A DNA stretch of 64,000 nucleotides, taken from NCBI GenBank assembly GCA_034687125.1, contig JAQGBZ010000209.1, forward strand, positions 1 to 64,000. Reading direction: 5' to 3'. Positions 1 through 12,400 of this stretch are shown one piece after another. The first letter of the stretch is position 1; each line of letters opens with the position of its first letter. The stretch comes from Neelides folsomi. Lineage: Eukaryota > Arthropoda > Collembola > Neelipleona > Neelidae. The notes beneath the pieces were generated by a model. The model had not been told where the DNA came from and did no database searches. It saw nothing but the letters and a program-made list of their open reading frames with translations. Both the position numbers and the translations under genes were made by a program.

Positions 1-710
1 ATATATAAATCATACAATTCATTTTGTGCTTTTCATACATTGTTTTGTCAGATACGGACTCCATTAATCCTAACGTCGCATAAAATAACTTTCATAATTA
101 TTAATCATGGAAAATATAATAACTCTAAGAAACTTCATATTGAATTGGATAATCCAATAATCCAAAGGAGTTTATCGAATTATTTAGTAAATTTGTTTCT
201 CTTTCAAAGAAAGTCTTACTAAATGAGTTGATTTTGTAATTTTCACAAACAACTTACATAAATTAGGAATTGATGTTTAGAATCTGATTCTTAGGTATTC
301 ACAATAATAATAATATGCATTGAATAATCAAAGTTCATAAGTAAATTGAATCCTTATATGTACTTCATTTTGTGCTTTTCAGGCTTCATTGTTTTGTCAG
401 ACACGGGATCCATTAATCCTAACGTCGCATAAAATAACTTACATAATTATTAATCATGGAAATATAATAGCTCTAAGAAACTTCATATTGAATTGGATAA
501 TCCAATAATCCAATTTGGAGCTTAACGAATTATTTAGTTAATTTGTTTCTCTTTCAAAGAAAGTCTTACTAAATATGAAATGAGTTCATTTTGTAATTTT
601 CCCATTAAACTTTGAAAATTAGGAATAGATTCAATAATCTTTGATTCTTACATATTCATAATAATATGGATTGAAGAATCAAAGTTCGTAGATTGCATCC
701 TTATATGTAG
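1..710. repeat. 346-bp tandem repeat, two visible copies
   Basis: Two imperfect direct copies sit head to tail. One starts near base 18 and the next near base 364, a period of about 346 bases. Both carry the blocks attttgtgcttttca, taatcctaacgtcgcataaa and ctttcaaagaaagtcttact in the same order, and both carry the small palindrome attggataatccaat. The array touches the left edge, so more copies may lie outside. It has no plausible coding sequence and looks like a satellite or minisatellite fragment. Confidence 0.9.
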
Positions 711-1077
711 ATACATAATTTAAGAGGAAAGTCAATGGAGATTTCTAGTCATGTTTCTCTTCTTCACATTCAACATCCCTTCTTTTCCAATTAAAGACGG
801 AAAAAAGATTTGGAGGTGAATGCGTGTGAGGGCGGACGTCCTATGATCATACATTCACTTTCCACTCCTCAATGCACAAATTGAACCATCTAACCTAATC
901 AGCTAATAGTTAAATATTGTAAAATCCTTCAGTTTGAACTTAAAAGAAACTATTTAATTTGATCATTCTTTTACAACTCCAAACTTCCCTCCAATTTGAT
1001 GTTTAAATTCCTCTTGCATTCTACTCTAAAAATTATAGTATAGTTGAGTATACAGAGTATAAACATGTATGCATATG

Positions 1078-1140
1078 TACAGGGTGGGCCATAAGTATCT
1101 TTTTTAAATATAAAGAAAGAAACTTATGGCCCACTCTGTA
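1078..1140. mobile_element. 63-bp TA-flanked hairpin (miniature inverted-repeat element)
   Basis: A near-perfect inverted repeat of about 18 bases (cagggtgggccataagt against its complement, with one mismatch) flanks a loop of roughly 25 bases. The sequence TA lies at both outer edges, as expected for Tc1/mariner-type target duplication. The element is too short to code for anything. Assignment to mariner is inferred from the TA flanks and the GGGTG-like terminus. Confidence 0.6.
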
Positions 1141-3152
1141 TATTAGGTAAGTAAATATATTTGAGCTGCAGCGATTGTAATTAATTAATATTTTTGTCCT
1201 TATTGAATCAAAGCCCATTATTGTATTTCAATGTAATTATATTCTTAATACCATTTTGTTTACTTTATTACTCATTATATTCCTCTCTAGGTTGTGAAAA
1301 GGAGGATAATTGTTGTTTAACGTGTAAAGCATTTTCCAGTTCATTTGAAAGGAGCATAATAAATATACATATGTAATAGCTATGTGTTACATATGTAAGT
1401 GGAAGAGCAGTAAATAAGAGTTCGCATAGTGAATGAAGGAGTTAATGAGTTTGTTGGAATTGAGTCTCTTTGAAAGAGAATTGTGGTGAGAGTCGTTGAG
1501 CGACTGGATGCCTTTTTAAAGCCACACAATTAAAGTGAGGGCGACGAGATCACAGGTGAAAAGATGGAAGGGATGGGAGGTAATTACATTGTCATTCATA
1601 AGTTAGTCAATTAGTTCCCAATGGCCGAGCGGGGGAACGTCAATAGGGAAGTTGTCAATTGGAGGTTTCGTGCGGAGGCGGGGAAGGATTTATGGCCCTC
1701 GTCGTTGTTGAAGTTCGGTCGGAGCCTCGGCGATGCTGGTGGTAGGACCCATCAACCAGACGCAGATGAGACGCATCCGAAATAATGCAAAGGCTCCTTA
1801 TGGACATTAAACCAGTTTTGGGGCCGAGGTTGGAAATAGAAGAACCTTCCATGTATTATAGGCTTTAAATGTCTTATTTCCTCATCCACCCCTCTGTCGT
1901 GCCGCCCCGAAGATCCTCTCCACTCCAACTACACACTCTGTACATATGAAAAATTCGAACATTAAAGGAAAATCAAATCCTCTGTCCGGAAAGTGAGCGG
2001 AGGAGGAATGAAAAACCTCTCAGACGGCGACTCAATCCATGAAAAAAACTCCTTATCTCACAATGAAACTCGAAGATATCATATATTAAATATCGGAATA
2101 TTAAATGGTTGGTGGCAAAATGTATAATATACGAACCACTTGATTTGGCGAATCAAGGCACTGAGAGCATCTGAACATTATTAACGGCTTGTGGTTTGTT
2201 TGAGCGCCTCCCTCGCCACTCACTTGACTCCTTGTCAATAAGGACAGTTGTCGCCGGTGGTGGGCGATTGGATCTCCACTACATGGGTGACACATGCACT
2301 CGACCGTCCTTTGACATCGCCAATTTCACCTTTTTTCTCGTCAACAACTCGAGGAGGGCGGGGGACTTGTGATTTGGATCATTTCTTATTAACCTTATTA
2401 TTCCTATACAGGTAATTGAAGGATCAGCGTTGTTGCAGTAGTCAAGAGGAGCACCAACAAGCCCCCACAAACCCTTTGATTCACTCTGGCCAGAGCCAAT
2501 CGAAATGGAATCTATAACAAGGATTTGCCCACGCAGTCCCTCGCCATCCACCACCATCCACCAATTTCAATTTGGACCGTTTCTTTAGTGGAATATGGAA
2601 ATGAGCCCATCGGAGAAATATTGTGCTTTCATTCATGAGGTTCCCTCGCCCTCTTCCCCTGTGAGTCTTTCTCGTCGGCCGAGGAGTCTTTCTCACAACG
2701 GCCTTTCAAACCTATACATGGGCCACTCACTCCCGCATCAAAATCTCCAGTTCGGAGATCAACAAGGGGCCGAGTGATCCCTCGTCCCATTCACTCACCC
2801 ACACCGACCCTCCCAAGTTAATTGCCGGACCTTTGCTTTTTAATTTCAACGCAACAAGTCTCCACGGCTGAGTCGATGTAAGTTTCGCAGAAGAGCCGGC
2901 CGAAGCGGCCGACTCGTCCCACGTCCAATCACATAGGAAAAACTCGAAGAGATTCCTTCACTCAAACTGTACTTTTAAATATCCTAAATGTGCCAAAAAT
3001 GTTTTGAATCAAAGAAAAAGAATTTTGGGGATTTCTCCTAACACGTTTCTTAATCCTTTCTACGACGAGAAAGAAGCAACAAAAGGTAAGAAATGTTTCT
3101 ATATTTAATTTCTTACTTCAGATATAATATATTGTACATATACCTATATAGG

Positions 3153-3171
3153 TATATATATATATATATAT
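3153..3171. repeat. TA dinucleotide microsatellite
   Basis: A run of about nine TA units lies in AT-rich intergenic DNA. It is a simple sequence repeat with no other content. Confidence 0.8.
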
Positions 3172-5080
3172 GATACGTAGTTAATATAAGAAGTTAAAAT
3201 ACAATTCTATAGTATTATAGTGCTACAAACTTATCTTTAGGTTTTACTTACTGATAGAAACACAAACATGTTATAAGTACTTGTATGATTTTGTTTAAGT
3301 TTTGGCTTTAACATTGTAATTGCTAATATAAGATAAAACTCAACTTAATCTTAATCAGCTTAATCGTGTTAAGTTTTAAAATCAAGAAAGCTCATTCTTT
3401 AAATCAAAATTCATTTCATTGTCATAAAATAATAAAAGTTATGTTGCGATATGATACACCATACTCTAAATTATATTATGTATCTTATTACATATTATTT
3501 TTTAGCTAGTTATTACTAGATTATGTGTAGTTAATAAAAAAAAGTCCATGAGAAAATTATTAACATCTAAATTTATAAACATGTTGATAGCAGAGAGCGA
3601 ATTTTATTGGTTTCTTGTTGGATTGTTTAAAATATCTTATTACGATGCTTTCTCACTTCGTATGCATTTCTTAACTACCATTTGGCGTCAATCTTCATAT
3701 TGGTGCTTTGGAGCATTCAGATTTTCAGATATTAAGGTATTAAGATATTCGGATATTATCGCATATTTGTACTAACTAGGCATTTATTTTTTATTGATTT
3801 TATATGTAAGTTACAATGCCCATCATATCTAAATATGTACATACAGATACTAGTATAGTATACAGAGTAAAAAACAGATATATATCATATTGGAATTCAT
3901 GCAACAGAGTTACAATTATTCTTACACACATTCAAATTAGAGTTAGAATATTTGAAAATTTATCTAAATAAAACATATACATATCGTTATCACTTATTTG
4001 ATGGAATTACTATTAGTGTTAGCATATATATATGTGTGTAATGTATGTACATTGGGTATGTACATACACTCCTTTTGAGATCTTAAAACAATTGATTCAA
4101 GGAGTTTGCTTAAAAGGCTAAATAAACATAAGAATTTATAATCATGAATTTTACAAGCCTGAGTTCAATAATTCAAACTTGGAATACAGAAAGTAAAATA
4201 AATACCTAGTTAAATTATACAATGTGTTGAATTTGGTTTAAATTGTCTTTAACGCAAAGATTAAATTGACTTGTACACTGTAGGTAAATTGGGAAATATT
4301 TATATTGTTTTAAAAATGTATTCTATTAGGATGGAAATAAGGAAGTAATATATTGGGGGTCTAGACGTAGGGATTGATGAGGATCATTAGGTTCCTTTTC
4401 CATAGTAGTCATTGTTTGAGTGCTTGGGATGTCTGCGAATAATTAGGATTCGGATTGATGTTCATTTCTCTTTGTGTTCTTATAGAAGGGGACGAGATGT
4501 GGGGCGACGGGAGAGCGAGTTCAAGCGTGTGGTAATCAATTGTTCTAATCGTGAGTTTGCTTGGCCGTGGTTTGGGCCGGTTCGGCCGATTGTGTCCGGA
4601 GGAATGAAGGCGGGTTTCATGCCGTATGAGGGCGGGAGAGCGAAAGAGCAATGGCCTCCACAATAGGAGCCAAAAGGTGTCCCCGGAAACCTCTTCAACT
4701 TGCGAGACCGAAACCCGTCCAAAAGGGGAACTAAAATAGACCCAGTTCGGTATTTTGGTCCGGACAGGGATTCCTTATTAGGGAATCAGAATATTGCATT
4801 TCACAGGAGCTCTCCAAACCCCGAATGCTCACACTATACTCAACTACCCGACTCCGAATTCGAGCCAATAAGATACAGAGAGCCACGAGCCGCAATTTCC
4901 CTCTGTGCGAAAAATTTGCCCAAAATAGTTTTGCATTCGCCAGGAAGGGTTTCTCCTCTCGTTTGGACCCCATTCCTCGGCGAAGCTTCATCTCCGTGGA
5001 AGTCTCCCGAGGATGAGTGGATTGCGGAGTTGGAGGATCAACAGTTGGGTCCGTGTGACCCAGAACCGTCCTTGAGTCCC

Positions 5081-6568
5081 ATGGACGCCCCGGCGCCCCG
5101 ACGGACCCCTGACAACCAACCAAAGAACGCTGACCCTCGGCCTCAATTCCCACCGACGAGTACAAAGAAGAGCAGCGAGGTTCCGCGGCTCGCGCCCATG
5201 GTCCTCATGAACAACCTCCCATACATGGGAGAGCTCACCTTCGACACCCGGCCGCGGAGAGGGCGGAAACCAAAGAAAGCCGACATTTGTCATCTCATTA
5301 CCAAGAACTACGGGATCCAGTTCCCCAACTCCTACGTCCCCACCGTCCAGTCCGCCGCCCCGGTGCCAAAGAAAGGGAAGAGCGCCGAGACCCCGCCGCA
5401 GCTCTTGCCCCTTCGTCCCTTCGCCAAAATGGCCGCAGTGCGCGACCTGCCCGCCGAAGAGCCGCTCAACCTCTGTGTAAGGGACGGGTGGGCGGAGCGG
5501 CCAGCCACGCCGAGCCCCTCGGCCCTTTTCAACAACTTCAACTTGAAGCGCGGGGCGGCAGAGCGGAGCGGGGGGAAGGGGAAGCGCGGGAAGAACCTTC
5601 CCGCCTCAAACTCAAACCTAGTCAATCTCCACTTGAGCCTCAGTGCCGCCAACATTGCCTCGATCCTGGCCAACGAGCCCCGGAGAGGGGAATCGCCGGG
5701 TCCCCCCGTCCCCCATCCGCCCCCGCCGGTGAGTGGCGGGAGGAACAAGCGCAAGCGCCCCAAGCCCCCGTGTCTTAAGCCCTCCGAAGAGGAAGAGAAG
5801 CACAAGGGGAGCAGCACGGCCCAGGTGAGCATTTGCAAGTTCAAGTTCACCGGCGGGGCCAAGCCGTCCCTCCAGGAGAAGAAGATGTTGAGCGTGGACG
5901 CGGGGGGAAACTTTCGATTCTACACGGACAAGAGTAGTCCGAGCGGGGGGAAGAGTCCGTTCAAGACCGAGTGCGACTCGCCCTCGCTGCTCCCGAGAAG
6001 TGCCAAGTCGATGTCGATGTGCATGCCGTCCATTTCCCTTATGGGTCTCTCGACCATGTCGCCCGCCGCGAGCTCCTCTCCGTCCCCTTGTCTTGTTGAC
6101 CAAGAGCGGAGGGGATCGTCGGGGGACGAGGGCGGGTCTTCGAGCGCCCAGTCCGACCCTGAGACCGAGTCCTCGGCCACGACCACTTCCCGCACCAAGC
6201 CAGACAAGCTGAAGAGGAAGCGGCGGACAAGGAAGAGCCTCATGCGGGAGAAGCTGGAGAAGACATTCAAAGAGAAAGGCTTCCTCATCCAAACCCAGCA
6301 GTTGGAGAGTGCGGAAGGAGCTACTTACTGCAAGTTCCGCCAGCTCCGCAAATTCACCCGGTATCTCTTCCGGAGCTGGAAAGACTATCTCCCTGACAAC
6401 GTAAAGGAGATCAACGCGGGATCAGCCGTCAAAGAACCCAATCTCGACTCTTCCCTCTCGTCCCCCTTCGACCACTACGAAGAGGAGCGGTTTGTGAAGA
6501 AAGAGCCGCTCAGTTCCCCGCCGCCCCCGCCGTCTGACGAAGACGAGGACCTGCCCGAAGACTTGTAG
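5081..6568 (+). CDS. Unrecognised nuclear protein with a CtBP-type PLNLC motif and an AT-hook-like basic patch
   Basis: The frame is open from 4667, after an in-frame TAG at 4664, to the stop at 6568, but the first in-frame ATG is at 5081 (good context, CCCATGG). That start gives 495 residues. The frame upstream of the ATG may be 5' UTR, or an exon joined to unseen upstream exons (possible acceptors near 4807 and 4952). Visible parts in order are a conserved-looking block with an AT-hook-like RPRRGRKPKK near residue 50, EEPLNLC near residue 125 resembling the CtBP-binding PxDLS class, long Ser/Pro-rich low-complexity stretches, a basic KRKRRTRK patch, a compact aromatic block containing CKFRQLRKF and FRSWKDYLP, and a VKKEP sumoylation-like motif near the acidic C-terminus. 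There are no zinc fingers. This fits a transcriptional cofactor, but I cannot name the family. Composition is strongly GC-rich compared with its flanks. Confidence 0.7.
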   Translation: MDAPAPRRTPDNQPKNADPRPQFPPTSTKKSSEVPRLAPMVLMNNLPYMGELTFDTRPRRGRKPKKADICHLITKNYGIQFPNSYVPTVQSAAPVPKKGKSAETPPQLLPLRPFAKMAAVRDLPAEEPLNLCVRDGWAERPATPSPSALFNNFNLKRGAAERSGGKGKRGKNLPASNSNLVNLHLSLSAANIASILANEPRRGESPGPPVPHPPPPVSGGRNKRKRPKPPCLKPSEEEEKHKGSSTAQVSICKFKFTGGAKPSLQEKKMLSVDAGGNFRFYTDKSSPSGGKSPFKTECDSPSLLPRSAKSMSMCMPSISLMGLSTMSPAASSSPSPCLVDQERRGSSGDEGGSSSAQSDPETESSATTTSRTKPDKLKRKRRTRKSLMREKLEKTFKEKGFLIQTQQLESAEGATYCKFRQLRKFTRYLFRSWKDYLPDNVKEINAGSAVKEPNLDSSLSSPFDHYEEERFVKKEPLSSPPPPPSDEDEDLPEDL

Positions 6569-9485
6569 TAGATGTGTTGATGTGCAGTTCCACGACGTAC
6601 CTTCAACCTCACGACATTCTTCTGACTTGTCAAGTGACCACAATGAGCTTGGACGTGAGTGGGAAAAACTGTAGTTTCGTGTCAAAGTATTATTCATGTC
6701 AAAGAAGGGAATATGTGAATTATATTATTATTGCTAAATATATTACAAATTGTTTACAGAGAAGTTATTGTGCTACTAATATAATCATTATTAAGTAGTT
6801 CTCGAAACGGTGACAATATTAGTGCGAGTGTTGAGCAGAGTTGTGTGTGTGGATGATCAATGATGATATTAATCTTAAATTACACGCAGTGATCTGATCC
6901 CGAGATACCTTGACTAATTTAATTAAATAAAGAATCAGTGTCGTCTGGAGTCTGATGGGCGGAGGTTGTTTCATGCAAATAGTCCTGGTCTGTGGGATGG
7001 GAAAAGGGAGGATGCCGATTTGAGGAATCAATTAATCATTCATATTTGAGGTAATGGAGTTAGTGGTAATTGGATTCCGGAGGATCATCATGGATGTAAT
7101 ATGGAGTAATAATCAGGCCGAGCCCAAGAGGTGACTTGGCTCGCCATTGAGCTCCCTTGGACTCGATATTGGATTTCTTTGTTTGGCTGCTCCTCACCGT
7201 CCGTGGATTTGGAGTAATGGGGAACACTCCTTGAGGAGACCTGGGATGAGATGAGCGGGCCATGCCTATTTAAGGGATATATTGAGAAATGTTTAAAGGT
7301 GGAGTTGAAATTCCAATATATTCCTTTGTGTGGTGGTGAGGGCCGGTCGGGTCTCACCCTTTGGGTGGAGTCCTTTTTACCTTCTTCGTCCCAGGAGAAA
7401 CACGTTGCCTTGGATGGAAGAAAATCTTGACTTATCGCTCCTTCGGCCCTCAATGAATGTCCTCACCGAGCATTTGGAATCATCCATTTACATATCTCTC
7501 ACCAGCTCTGCCCAGGGCCCGATTACCATCATTCGAAACCATCGGCCCACGGCTCCTGCGACAACTAATAGGCTTTTGATCACATCTACTAATACGAGTG
7601 ACACAGCGGGGACCAATTGGCCCTCCAAATACAACCACCAACGCTCTCAATCTCCCATCTTAATGAGATGAGGTCCCTTATCGCCCCAACCCTCTTCGCA
7701 AAAAACCTCTACACACCTTTTGAATTAAAGGACATTCATCTAAGGGCTCCACATGCATCCCCTCCCTCAGACCATAAATCGAAGAATCTGCGAAGGATTC
7801 TACCGTTCTGCAGGATTCCTCCCAGGAGAATCCTAGGGACTAAACCAATAAAGTCAAATATGGTCCAACTTTAAATGCTGCCTCATTCTGAACCTCGTTC
7901 GGGATCACATCATCACGAGAGAAAGACGAGTGAACGAGGTCTGAGCTCGAAGGACTCATTCTCCCTATGTGCTTTCAATTAATATTCCTCGTTGCATACA
8001 GTGCATACATAATATTTAATTATGACCTCTTCAGTTTTTTCCTCCAATCAAGTCGACGCCCAAGAGGACTTTTAAAGAAAGAATCTCTTTTTGTGGCATT
8101 GAGAGACTCCGAGCCCCAGCGTGTGTAGATTCCTCTCCGAGCCTACGCACCCATTAGGATTTTATTATTACGATGCACACCTTTCATTTTCCTTAACCTG
8201 TCTCATTTATATATGCATATATACCTCCTATTTTACAACCTCTGAACCTATACTCATGTTTCCCTGCATTTCTGCCTAATAATCTAGCCGCTAAGGGGAA
8301 CGTGTTGAATGAGTGACGAAGAACTCATTTGATGGGCCCACTAATGAAATTTCTAAGGATGTGAAAATCCCCAGTCAACTCCTCCACTGCCACCATTAAC
8401 GTTCCGCTCAAATAGCCAATTATTTAAATTCAAAGTATCAAATTGTTCAGCCAAAGGAGTTGGACTCGATCACTACACACATGTGTACCTACCTTTTAAG
8501 TAAATGGCTCGACAAGTAACAATTTGTAATAAAAGCAGTTTCGGAAGATCTCCCAGCGGACCCTTTGAGATTCCCATCTCCGCTCGAGCCCACACCTCTC
8601 TCACAATTACAATTATTCAACAATAAAAGCCTATTTGAGTATGTTTAATGTCATCTTTAGCAAGAGGGTCTGATGTAACTTTAGAGTTGGGCCGGGGCGG
8701 TGCCCAAATCCCGACAATTCACTCACCAACTCCATGAACAATAAATCGTAAATATGGAAACATTTTCCCCTCTTCAGATGACCATATTCTTTTATATACA
8801 ATCCTTTCACACAATAAAAAGTTAGAGTTGGATGCAAAGTGCAATTAACAGCGTCTCTCATATTCATGTCAAAATGACGCAAGAAGGAATAAAAGTGATA
8901 GATTGAAAAACAACACGATTCCTACCACCCACAACTCTTTATTTACTCCTTATTTACTCCTTATTCCCTCCTTATTTACTCCTAACCACAATAAAGATCT
9001 ATATAAATTAACAAAAAATGAAAGTAATAAATTAATAAAAAATAAAATGTTTCATATCTAAAAATCCAAATTCTGCATTCCATATCAGAGCCATAGGAAT
9101 TGAGAATCAACTCATAAACCTATTCAACCCATTCCCTTCAACACAGACAAATAAATACCTCTTCAATTAAGTATGCCAATAAGGTAAGAATGTTAAATTC
9201 CTCATTATTAGTTGTTTCATCTTACAATTAGTGTCCAATCATTTGCATTTAAATGCATTTGGATTTAATTTGGGATCTTTTGTTTGGGTGAATGTTGGTT
9301 GCCATCTGTTGGTGTGTATTGAATGAAGGGTGAGTTGGCAGGAAGGGGCCGAGAAGTTGGAGTTGGAACGGCGTGGAGTCAGGTGGAGAAAGCAAAAGGT
9401 CTGCACCTACCTGTGAGAACTCACTTTCCCTCTGTTCCTCAACCAGACCAGGAATCCTCCACTTCCGGTGGCAGTTAGCTGGACA
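6569..9485. other. Intergenic stretch with no supported gene
   Basis: This region separates the 5081-6568 gene from SND1. The open frames here are short and show no family features. A short tandem array of ttatttactcc-like units lies at about 8939-8983. The last few hundred bases are presumably promoter and 5' UTR of SND1, but I could not identify a core promoter motif. Confidence 0.5.
8939..8983. repeat. Short tandem repeat of an 11-base unit
   Basis: About four units close to ttatttactcc run in tandem, one of them diverged (ttattccctcc). This is a minisatellite-like patch. Confidence 0.7.
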
Positions 9486-12400
9486 ATGTCAACCCCAGTC
9501 CTCGTCCAATCGCCCCTCATCCTCCGAGGAGTCGTCAAGCAGGTAATGACATTGGGATAAACCCCGTCACTCCGTGCCGGTCCAGACGCCGCATGCTACG
9601 GCCTTGACATCCCCCTATTCCCATTACAATAGTCGTTCATGACCCGTCATCGCTCTTCAATACCCTTCCGCACCTCGGCCACGACTTTTTACAAGGTGTT
9701 CTTTTTATGACACGTCTTGCCGGGTCGGTGCGGACCAATGTCGCCTCCATATGTTGAGGAACATGGAGTTAGAAACCATTACTATGCCCGACAACTTCCC
9801 ATTTCCATCCACTTAAAATTAAAAGTTTAATTGGGGCGGAATTTCTAGGTCCTGTCAGGAGATTCGGTGATCATTCGTGGGCAGCCGAAAGGTGGACCTC
9901 CTCCTGAACGTCAAATTAATTTCTCCAATGTTTCGGCTCCAAGATTAGCTCGTCGACCTGGAGGGAATGTTAAGGGGTATGTCCACTATTTTTTATTCTT
10001 TTATAAACAGGTATTAAATGTCTTCGGTGTTAAATGGCTCAACTTATGTAAATAAATTAACTTAAAGATTAGATCAAATACTGCATTTGGTTGTTATGTT
10101 ATGTGAATGCTTTCTAAAATGTTCTATGTTAATTTAATATTTGCATTATCTTTGCAGCGAAGACTCGAAAGACGAACCCTGGGCATGGGAAGCCAGGGAG
10201 TTTTTGCGCAAGAAACTCGTTGGCAAAGATGTTCTCTTTGTAGTCGATTATAAAGTTCCGAATAGTGGACGAGAATATGGAACTGTGTACCTTGGCAAAG
10301 AATTGGAAACAGCAGAGAACATGACAGAATCAATTTTGAATGAGGGGCTTGTTTCCATTAGAAAGGAAAAGGCCGACTTGACTCGTTTGATTGAGATTGA
10401 AGAAGCGGCAAAGATTGCCCAAAAGGGCAAATGGGGACCAAACAACGAGGTAGCTAACAATTTATTAAATAATTAAAAATCTTGAATCTTGAAAATTCAA
10501 CTATTGACCCAATTTGTTGTAATTATGTAGTTATTGATTTTCATATTTACTAGGATCACGTCAGGAATGTAACTTGGCAAATTGAGAATCCGAGAGCTTT
10601 CATTGATAAAATGGGAAGGAAACCAATTCAAGCCATTGTTGAACATGTTCGGGATGGTTCAACTGTCAGAGTTTTCCTCCTTCCTTCCTTCAATTACATA
10701 ACACTCATGGTGTCTGGAATTCGGGTATGTTTGACATTTATTCAATAAAATATGTGAACCAAACATAATTAGATATTTGAAAGCTATTATATTTTTTAGT
10801 GATTATATTTTTTAATAATATAGGCTCCAGGATTCAAACTTGGTACAGAAGGGAAACCCGATTCAAGTTCCAACGAACCACTCGCTGAAGAAGCCAAATA
10901 TTTCACTGAAATGAAATTACTACAGCAAGACATTCAAATTATTCTTGAATCAGTAAACAACAATAATTTCGTTGGAACTATTCTCCATCCCGTGAGTTTA
11001 GATTTAATTTGTTTTCTAATTATTGTCAATTAATTCAAACTACATTGTATATGATATAAATGGACGCATTTAAAACGTTTAGTTTAATAAATTTTTTTAT
11101 TTTTAATTTCATTTTTAATAAATTTTTTTTATTTTTCGAATTAGAACGGAAACATTGCCGAGGTTCTGCTTAAGGAGGGATTTGCGAAATGCATCGATTG
11201 GTCAATGGGTTTTGTGACTGGCGGAGCCGAGAAACTTCGAGCGGCCGAAAAATCAGCAAAAGAAAAGAAAATGCGAATTTGGCGAGATTTCCAAGCTTCT
11301 GCGAGCAACAACAGCATGCCCCAAGGAAAGGAAAAAGACTTCATTGCCACTGTATATGAGGTCATTAACGCTGATGCTCTTAATGTGAAGAAATCCGATG
11401 GCACAATCATGAAAATATTCTTGGCAAGTATTCGTCCACCAAGGTATTTTAAATTCTTCATTGTTATTATGTAAATACTCAGCCTAGGATATTTGTAAAT
11501 AATTACACAATAATAATTTACTTATTTAGGGCCGAGGATAGTAAAGAAAAGAAAGAAATTGAACCAGCTCAATCGGCTCAACCAAAAGGGAAAGGGAAAG
11601 ACGATCCGAAAAAAATCTTCCGCCCATTGTACGACGTTCCATTCATGTTCGAAGCTAGGGAATATTTGCGAAAGAAGTTAATCGGGAAGAAAGTTCAGGT
11701 GACGGTTGATTATCGCCAACCAGCTCAAGAAAAGTTTCCAGAAAAGTTTTGTTGCACCGTGAAATGTGAAGGAGTGTAAGTAGAAATTAATATTCCATTT
11801 TTCTACAACCTTTCACGATTCTAATAATGTTGGCCATAATATTTATATAAAGAGTAAAGAGGAATCTACAATATATTTACATTCTCGCTTTTATCCAGGA
11901 ATGTTGGGGAAGCGTTGATTTCCAAAGGTTTAGCCAAAGTCGTTCGATACCGACAAGACGACGACCAAAGAGCTTCCGACTACGATGCTCTTTTGGCTGC
12001 TGAAGCTAAGGCTGAAAAATCCCTTAAAGGCGTTCATGGAAAGAAGGATGTTCCAATGCTCCACGTCGTTGATATTACAGGGGTAATTGGATTTCCATTT
12101 TACAATAATTTCTTAATGATTAATGCGGGTTTTAAACCAAAGTTTGATTTTAGGACAAGACCAAAGCCCAATCATTTTTGCCATTTTTCCAAAGAGCCGG
12201 GAAGACCACCGCCGTTGTTGAATTTGTCGCTTCGGGGTCAAGACTTCGGCTGTTTGTCCCAAGAGAAACTCGAATTATTACCTTTCTCTTAGCGGGGATC
12301 AATTGTCCTCGGGCCGGTCGACCACCCCAGCGCGACCAACCTGGAATGGAAGGGGAGCCTTACGGAGAAGAGGCACTCACCCTTACAAAAGACTTGTGCC

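Larger units (their letters stand above)
711..4666. other. Gene-free stretch
   Basis: I see no supported gene here. Base composition shifts from AT-rich (711-1450 and 3000-4400) to moderate GC (1600-2950), but the open frames are short, lie on both strands, and show no recognisable domains. The stretch holds a small hairpin element at 1078-1140 and a TA microsatellite near 3153-3171. The GC-richer part could hold 5' UTR, promoter or upstream exons of the gene at 5081, which I could not confirm. Confidence 0.5.

Noticed and set aside
5618-6292. Long minus-strand frame opposite the 5081-6568 gene
   Set aside because: It is low-complexity Arg/Leu/Gly-rich and explained by the GC-rich codons of the plus-strand gene.
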